DNA from: an uncultured Candidatus Actinomarina sp.
GTDB lineage: Bacteria; Actinomycetota; Acidimicrobiia; Actinomarinales; Actinomarinaceae
Length of the DNA stretch: 34,101 nt
Assembly (NCBI GenBank): GCA_902519215.1
Contig: CABYIX010000011.1
Span: 1 to 34,101 of the forward strand
Direction: 5' to 3'
The position numbers were made by a program, and so were the translations under genes. Numbering within the stretch: the first letter of the stretch is position 1; every line of letters starts with the position of its first letter. Positions 30,137-34,101 of this stretch are shown here, one piece after another. The notes under the pieces were generated by a model. That model saw only the letters and a program-made list of their open reading frames with translations, did not search any database and was not told the origin of the DNA.

Positions 30137-31001
30137 GTGCGTCTTCCATCTCATAGAGTAAATTTAAAGGAACCTTTATAGGATTATTTTCATATCCAAT
30201 TCCAAGTAAGTTGTTTGGTTTATTTTCACCATGAAAGTCACTTCCTCCTGAAGCCATTAAGTCATTATCAGACAGTAAGCCAAGAAGGCTGTCCCTAGTA
30301 GAAGCGCTGTAACCTGGGTAATAAACTTCAACTCCGTCAATTCCAAATGACTTTAAGTCTTTTAAATAATTATTGAACTGACTATTAACCCAATTGTTTC
30401 TCTTAGAAGAATCATTATTACTCATTAGAGTGTGTGGATGAGCAAGGAAGATTAAAGATTGAGATTGTTTTGCTAGGTCAATTACCTCTCTAATATCTAG
30501 TTGATGGCTGTTCAAGTCTTCAATTTTTCCATTACCTAAATATTTTATAAAGGCTTCACTTATACTGCTCACATAATTTTTTTCAACCATAAGTTTTGCT
30601 ATGTGAGGCCTTCCAGGAACCTTAGTTTCAAATAGATCAAGTTCTGAATTCTTAATATCTATATCAATATTTCTAAGATTTTCTAGAACTTTGTAATTCC
30701 TCTCTACTTTTTGCTTTCTTACTTCTTCTAGCTTTATATTTAATGGGTCTAATTTGTTGATAAAGTAGACCAACAGGTGTACCCCGGCATATTTATTCTC
30801 TTTCTCTAAGTTATACCAGTTTGCACTTACTTCTACTCCATTTATTACTTTTACATCAGTAGAATTATCAATCTCTGTGAGGTATTCGTGATCAGTAATA
30901 GAAATTGCTTCTAGCTGTAATGATGCTGCTAATTCCACGATTTCTTCAGGCTTAAGTGTCCCATCCGAATTAATTGAATGTGTATGCAAATCTATGCTCA
31001 T
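30123..31001 (-). CDS. PHP-domain phosphoesterase
   Basis: A 292-residue metal-dependent phosphoesterase. It starts MSIDLHTHSINSDGTL, with His6 and His8 as metal ligands, then SITDHEYLTEI, VEVSANW, the FLAHPHTLM segment and GGSDFHGENKPNNLLG near the end. This order matches the stand-alone PHP family that includes RNase AM/YciV-type 3',5'-nucleotide phosphatases and 5'-3' exonucleases. An exact substrate cannot be given. A TACTCT box lies 6 nt before the ATG. It is the first gene of the run with the flippase and is divergent from lysC. Confidence 0.87.
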   Translation of the reverse strand: MSIDLHTHSINSDGTLKPEEIVELAASLQLEAISITDHEYLTEIDNSTDVKVINGVEVSANWYNLEKENKYAGVHLLVYFINKLDPLNIKLEEVRKQKVERNYKVLENLRNIDIDIKNSELDLFETKVPGRPHIAKLMVEKNYVSSISEAFIKYLGNGKIEDLNSHQLDIREVIDLAKQSQSLIFLAHPHTLMSNNDSSKRNNWVNSQFNNYLKDLKSFGIDGVEVYYPGYSASTRDSLLGLLSDNDLMASGGSDFHGENKPNNLLGIGYENNPIKVPLNLLYEMEDAHAKL

Positions 31002-31043
31002 AAAACAAGAGTACTAGGGTCTTTAATTCTTTAATAAACTAAT

Positions 31044-31049
31044 TAGAAT
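31044..31049 (+). promoter_or_regulatory. -10 box TAGAAT deciding the lysC start
   Basis: TAGAAT is followed by 7 nt and then the ATG at 31057. This gives the standard aspartate kinase N-terminus MTLIVQKYGG and argues against the in-frame ATG at 31048, which would lie inside the -10 box. Confidence 0.6.
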
Positions 31050-31056
31050 GTTTCCA

Positions 31057-32268
31057 ATGACTTTAATAGTACAAAAATATGGCGGAACTAGTGTTGCAGA
31101 TACAAACTCGTTAAAACTAGTTGCTGAAAGAATTATTGAATGTAAAGAGGACAACAATGATGTTGTTGTGGTTCCCTCTGCAATGGGTTCAAGCACAGAT
31201 GAATTAATACATCTTGCTAGTGAGCTTTCTGAAAAACCCACCCCTCGAGAAATGGATATGCTGCTATCAGCCGGTGAGAGAATCACCATGTCATTACTGT
31301 CTATGCATTTAAATAGTTTGGGATATAGCTCTTTTTCCTTAACGGGTTCACAAGCAGGAATCATTACAACATCTAGGCATGGAAAAGCAGAGATTGAAGA
31401 AATTACTGGAGAAAGAGTTAAAGAAGGAATAGACCAAGGCGACATTGTTATTGTTGCTGGTTTTCAAGGGTTTAATAGAGACACAAGAGAGATCACAACA
31501 TTAGGAAGAGGAGGATCCGACGCAACAGCAGTTGCATTAGCTGCAGCCTTAGGAGCTGAGAGATGCGAAATTTTTACAGATGTTGAAGGCGTTTATACAG
31601 CTGACCCAAGAATAATTACAAATGCACAATTAATAGATGAAATTACATATGATGAAATGTTGGAAATGTCTTCATCAGGTGCAGGAGTACTAATGGCAAG
31701 GTCAGTAGAATTTGGTAGAAGGTATAATGTACCAATAATTGTAAAATCAACATTTAAGAACAATAAAGGGACACTAGTAAAAGAAAAGGTTATGGAAGAA
31801 GCAATAGTAAGTGGAGTCACTCACAATGACAAAGAAATAAAGTTCACCTTATTTGGCGTTCCGGATCAACCTGGAATTGCTGGAACAGTATTTGGGTCTC
31901 TCTCAGAAATTGGAACAAATGTAGATATGATTGTTCAAAATGTTTCTAAGGATTCCATTACCGATATTTCCTTTACGGCCCCCTCTGAACAACAAAGCGA
32001 AGTAGAAGAAGTTCTTAAGCAAATATCTAATAAGTTAAATGCTAAAGGATTTGATGTAGATCAAAATATTGGCAGGGTCTCAATAATTGGCGCAGGTATG
32101 AAGTCTGAATCAGGAGTTGCCTCAAAAATGTTTAAAATTTTAGGAGAAAGTGGAATAAATATTTCTATGATTTCTACATCCCCAATACGGGTTTCATGTG
32201 TCATTAATAGTAAAGACATTGATCAAGCATTAAATGTTTTACATGAAGAATTTATAACTAAAAAATGA
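31057..32268 (+). CDS. lysC: Aspartate kinase
   Basis: Phosphorylates aspartate, the first step to lysine, diaminopimelate, threonine and methionine. The 403-residue protein starts MTLIVQKYGGTSVAD. It has LLSAGERITMSLLSMHL, TTLGRGGSDATAVALAAALGA (quoted as TTLGRGGSDATAVAL) and CEIFTDVEGVYTADPRI, all canonical. The C-terminal third holds two ACT domains (VPDQPGIAGTVFGSLSEIG and SGVASKMFKILGESGINISMIS-type segments), the usual sites of feedback by lysine or threonine. A possible internal start for a separate beta-subunit was not assessed. It is followed by asd with a 4-nt ATGA overlap. Confidence 0.96.
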   Translation: MTLIVQKYGGTSVADTNSLKLVAERIIECKEDNNDVVVVPSAMGSSTDELIHLASELSEKPTPREMDMLLSAGERITMSLLSMHLNSLGYSSFSLTGSQAGIITTSRHGKAEIEEITGERVKEGIDQGDIVIVAGFQGFNRDTREITTLGRGGSDATAVALAAALGAERCEIFTDVEGVYTADPRIITNAQLIDEITYDEMLEMSSSGAGVLMARSVEFGRRYNVPIIVKSTFKNNKGTLVKEKVMEEAIVSGVTHNDKEIKFTLFGVPDQPGIAGTVFGSLSEIGTNVDMIVQNVSKDSITDISFTAPSEQQSEVEEVLKQISNKLNAKGFDVDQNIGRVSIIGAGMKSESGVASKMFKILGESGINISMISTSPIRVSCVINSKDIDQALNVLHEEFITKK

Positions 32269-33251
32269 AAATAGCTGTAGTTGGCGCAACTGGTCTTGTT
32301 GGTCGAAACATTATTAATCTCTGTGAAGAGTATTTTGAGAGCGACGTCCAATACTCTTTATACGCATCTAGTAAATCTGCAGGATCTGAATTAACTATAA
32401 ATAATAGAAACATTGTAGTTCAGGAATTAAATGAAAAAAATATATCTAATTTTGATCTAGTACTTTTCTCAGCTGGTGGTGAAAGAGCTCAGTTGTATGC
32501 TAAAAGTTTTGTTGATAAAGGTGCTTTTGTAATAGACAATTCTTCAGCTTTCCGGATGCTTGATGACGTACCACTAGTGGTTTATGGAGTTAACGAAGAA
32601 GCAATTACTAAAAGCACTAAACTGATTTCCAATCCTAACTGTACGACAATGGGACTTGTAATGTCTCTAAAGCCATTACACGATGCTTATGTTTTAAAAT
32701 CTATCACCCCAACTTCCTATCAGGCAGTATCTGGATCCGGAACAAGAGCTGTTGAGTCACTTGAGAAAGAACTAACTTTAAGTGATAATCTACTATCAGA
32801 TTATTCTGAGGGATTCTACGGACAACCTGTAGCTAAAAATGTTATACCTGTTGCGGGCAACCTACTTGAAAATGGGTACTCAGATGAAGAGATGAAGTTT
32901 GTAAATGAGTCCAGAAAAATTCTCTCAATAAAAAATTTAATTGTGGAACCCTCCAATGCAAGGGTTGGAGTTAAAACAGGTCACGGAACATTCTGTTCAG
33001 CAGTATTTGAGAATCAAGTTGATGTTGAAAGTGCTATTAACTTACTTTCACAATTTGATGGGGTTGAGTATTGGTCAGATAAATTGCCCACACCTCTTGA
33101 TGCTCAGGGTCAAAATAATGTCTTAGTTTCAAGGCTTAGGGAAGGTCTTTCAAGCAATAAAATTTTAAATTTCTGGGTAGTTTCTGATAATTTGCTTAAA
33201 GGGGCTGCTTTAAATGCTGTACAAATTGCAAAGCATGTTTCAACTTTATGA
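32265..33251 (+). CDS. asd: Aspartate-semialdehyde dehydrogenase
   Basis: Reduces aspartyl phosphate made by LysC. The 328-residue protein has the NADPH-binding start MKIAVVGATGLVGRNI, DNSSAFRML, catalytic Cys126 in SNPNCTTMG, the QAVSGSGTRAVESL loop, and ARVGVKTGHGTF with the catalytic His. Length and motifs fit the bacterial enzyme. The ATGA overlap with lysC shows the two are coupled in one operon, and the acyltransferase gene follows with a second ATGA overlap. Confidence 0.96.
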   Translation: MKIAVVGATGLVGRNIINLCEEYFESDVQYSLYASSKSAGSELTINNRNIVVQELNEKNISNFDLVLFSAGGERAQLYAKSFVDKGAFVIDNSSAFRMLDDVPLVVYGVNEEAITKSTKLISNPNCTTMGLVMSLKPLHDAYVLKSITPTSYQAVSGSGTRAVESLEKELTLSDNLLSDYSEGFYGQPVAKNVIPVAGNLLENGYSDEEMKFVNESRKILSIKNLIVEPSNARVGVKTGHGTFCSAVFENQVDVESAINLLSQFDGVEYWSDKLPTPLDAQGQNNVLVSRLREGLSSNKILNFWVVSDNLLKGAALNAVQIAKHVSTL

Positions 33252-33910
33252 ATGATTCACAACCTTTATTGGCTCAGAAAAAAAGAAAAATCCTGGGTCC
33301 AACTGGAAGGTTATTGCTCAAAGTTTTTAATTGGAACATTGAAGGGGAAATTCCTGATTTAAAAAAAATGGTATTAATTGGTCTTCCCCATACAGCAATG
33401 AGAGATGCATGGTATGCGTTATTAGCAGTTTGGGCCTTAGATTTAAAAATTAATTTTTTTGGTGCTGCATGGGTGTTTACTCGACTTCCGAGTCTTTTCA
33501 CTATATCAAAGAATTTAGACAGACAGGGAGTTCCATGGCCATTATGGTGGGTGCAAAAATACTTAATGTTAAAACTTGGAGGTATACCTGTCTATAGGGT
33601 TAATTCAAAAGGATTAATTCATGCAGCTGTGGAAGAGTTTAAAGATATAGACAACTATATTTTAGTTATTGCGCCTGAAGCAGGAACTGAGCCTGTAAAA
33701 AAGTTTAGAAGCGGATTTTATTTTTTAGCTAAAGGTTTAAATATTCCTTATGTACCTATTGAAATAGATTTTAAAAATCGTTGCTTCAAGATTCACCAGT
33801 ATCAATTTGTTAAAGGCAGCTTTGAAGAAGAATCAGATAAAATAATTGACCTCTTTGAAGGAGTTCAAGGAGCAACTAGAACATTTAAAATGCTACAAGA
33901 AAAGGAATGA
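33248..33910 (+). CDS. PlsC-like glycerolipid acyltransferase family protein (variant motif III)
   Basis: A 220-residue protein with the acyltransferase HX4D motif PHTAMRDAW (His48, Asp53). GIPVYR matches the later block. The usual EGTR motif is altered to PEAGTEPVKKFRSGF, with an extra Ala and Glu in the place of Arg. A hydrophobic segment near residues 80-100 could dock at the membrane. The family adds acyl chains to lysophosphatidate or related lipids. With the altered motif, the acceptor may differ. It is translationally coupled to asd. Its 3' end overlaps the convergent DUF554 gene by 26 nt. Confidence 0.78.
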   Translation: MNDSQPLLAQKKRKILGPTGRLLLKVFNWNIEGEIPDLKKMVLIGLPHTAMRDAWYALLAVWALDLKINFFGAAWVFTRLPSLFTISKNLDRQGVPWPLWWVQKYLMLKLGGIPVYRVNSKGLIHAAVEEFKDIDNYILVIAPEAGTEPVKKFRSGFYFLAKGLNIPYVPIEIDFKNRCFKIHQYQFVKGSFEEESDKIIDLFEGVQGATRTFKMLQEKE

Positions 33911-34101
33911 ATAAACTTAATATATAGTTCCCAACTGGGATTTTTTTTATTCCTAAAAGATTTATTCCAACACCAATTAATAAAATCCCACCAATACCTG
34001 CTATAGAATCAGAAATCCATGTATCAATATTTGAATTTATTAATAAAGCACATAAAGTAAAGAATCCTTGATAAATTAATATTGAAACTCCAGAATATAC
34101 T
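33885..34101 (-). CDS. DUF554-family membrane protein, C-terminal part (5' end outside window)
   Basis: The minus-strand frame is open from the window edge for 72 codons to a TAA at 33885. The translation contains YSGVSILIYQGFFTL, DSIAGIGGILLIGVGINLLG and IKKIPVGNYI, then a final hydrophobic stretch ending FLVAF. The LI-GVGINLLGIKKI-x-VGN pattern is characteristic of the DUF554 (YdfK-like) family of multi-pass membrane proteins, whose function is unknown. The coding region overlaps the end of the acyltransferase gene by 26 nt and contains the plus-strand terminator candidate. Confidence 0.85.
   Translation of the reverse strand, partial: VYSGVSILIYQGFFTLCALLINSNIDTWISDSIAGIGGILLIGVGINLLGIKKIPVGNYILSLFIPFLVAF
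33928..33949 (+). terminator. Terminator candidate of the lysC-asd-acyltransferase operon, inside DUF554 coding sequence
   Basis: TCCC-AACT-GGGA (33929-33940) is followed by eight T, 18 nt after the operon's last stop. The stem is only 4 bp. The same bases encode the KKIPVGN part of the DUF554 protein on the other strand, so the T-run may simply be Lys codons. Confidence 0.4.

Noticed and set aside
1-34101. CRISPR arrays, insertion sequences, prophage or toxin-antitoxin genes
   Set aside because: No regular direct repeats, transposase, integrase, phage or toxin motifs were seen on reading both strands.

Overview
The window is AT-rich (about one third G+C, judged by eye), gene-dense chromosomal DNA from a streamlined bacterium. 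Several signs point to a marine, Actinomarina-like actinobacterium. These are a CrgA homologue (an actinobacterial division protein), a Ser/Thr kinase with four PASTA repeats next to a PP2C phosphatase, a lipoprotein with the actinobacterial CMR-x-x-G-x-x-FPDP repeat beside a MacB-type permease, a box matching the Streptomyces Nur consensus, and many apparently leaderless starts. The taxonomic placement is inference; no rRNA lies in the window. I see no phage, insertion sequence, CRISPR array or defence island.

Layout: 1-3.8 kb holds the end of a MacB-like ABC permease, a lipoprotein with an odd start, an MDR oxidoreductase, another lipoprotein and several tiny membrane-protein genes. 3.8-8.8 kb is a minus-strand run: a GINT1-like propeller protein, an S9 peptidase, and a sodium:solute symporter preceded by a TPP riboswitch. 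8.9-15 kb holds an EamA transporter, family-4 uracil-DNA glycosylase, a nickel/cobalt S-component (NikMN/CbiMN) under a Nur-like box, an alpha/beta hydrolase, a heme-dependent N-demethylase-like gene, a nucleoside deoxyribosyltransferase, SemiSWEET, a PPOX protein, and tRNA-Ile and tRNA-Ala. 15.2-19.2 kb holds small membrane genes and a minus-strand PP2C-PASTA kinase-mutY-crgA cluster. 19.3-23 kb centres on translation: serS, tadA, three tRNA-Ser genes and tRNA-Arg(ACG), the tRNA that TadA modifies. 23-28.3 kb holds an ankyrin lipoprotein, nitroreductase, dienoyl-CoA isomerase, dGTPase plus 5'-nucleotidase, and dnaX. 28.3-34.1 kb holds a MurJ-type flippase, a PHP phosphoesterase, a lysC-asd-acyltransferase operon, and the C-terminus of a DUF554 protein cut by the window end.

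The most notable observations are: (1) dnaX lacks the zinc-binding module of clamp loaders and carries an A10 tract where slippage in either direction meets a stop, predicting a gamma-like short form; (2) TadA has Asp in place of one zinc-binding Cys; (3) a Nur-type operator sits over the promoter of an orphan nickel/cobalt transporter; (4) a TPP riboswitch with a plausible Shine-Dalgarno-masking helix controls a ThiV-like symporter; (5) a conserved-looking hairpin RNA of unknown class lies at 10531-10598; (6) TAnnnT boxes recur 6-8 nt before start codons; (7) convergent genes share their stop codons. No single large unknown system is evident; the novelty lies in these compact features.
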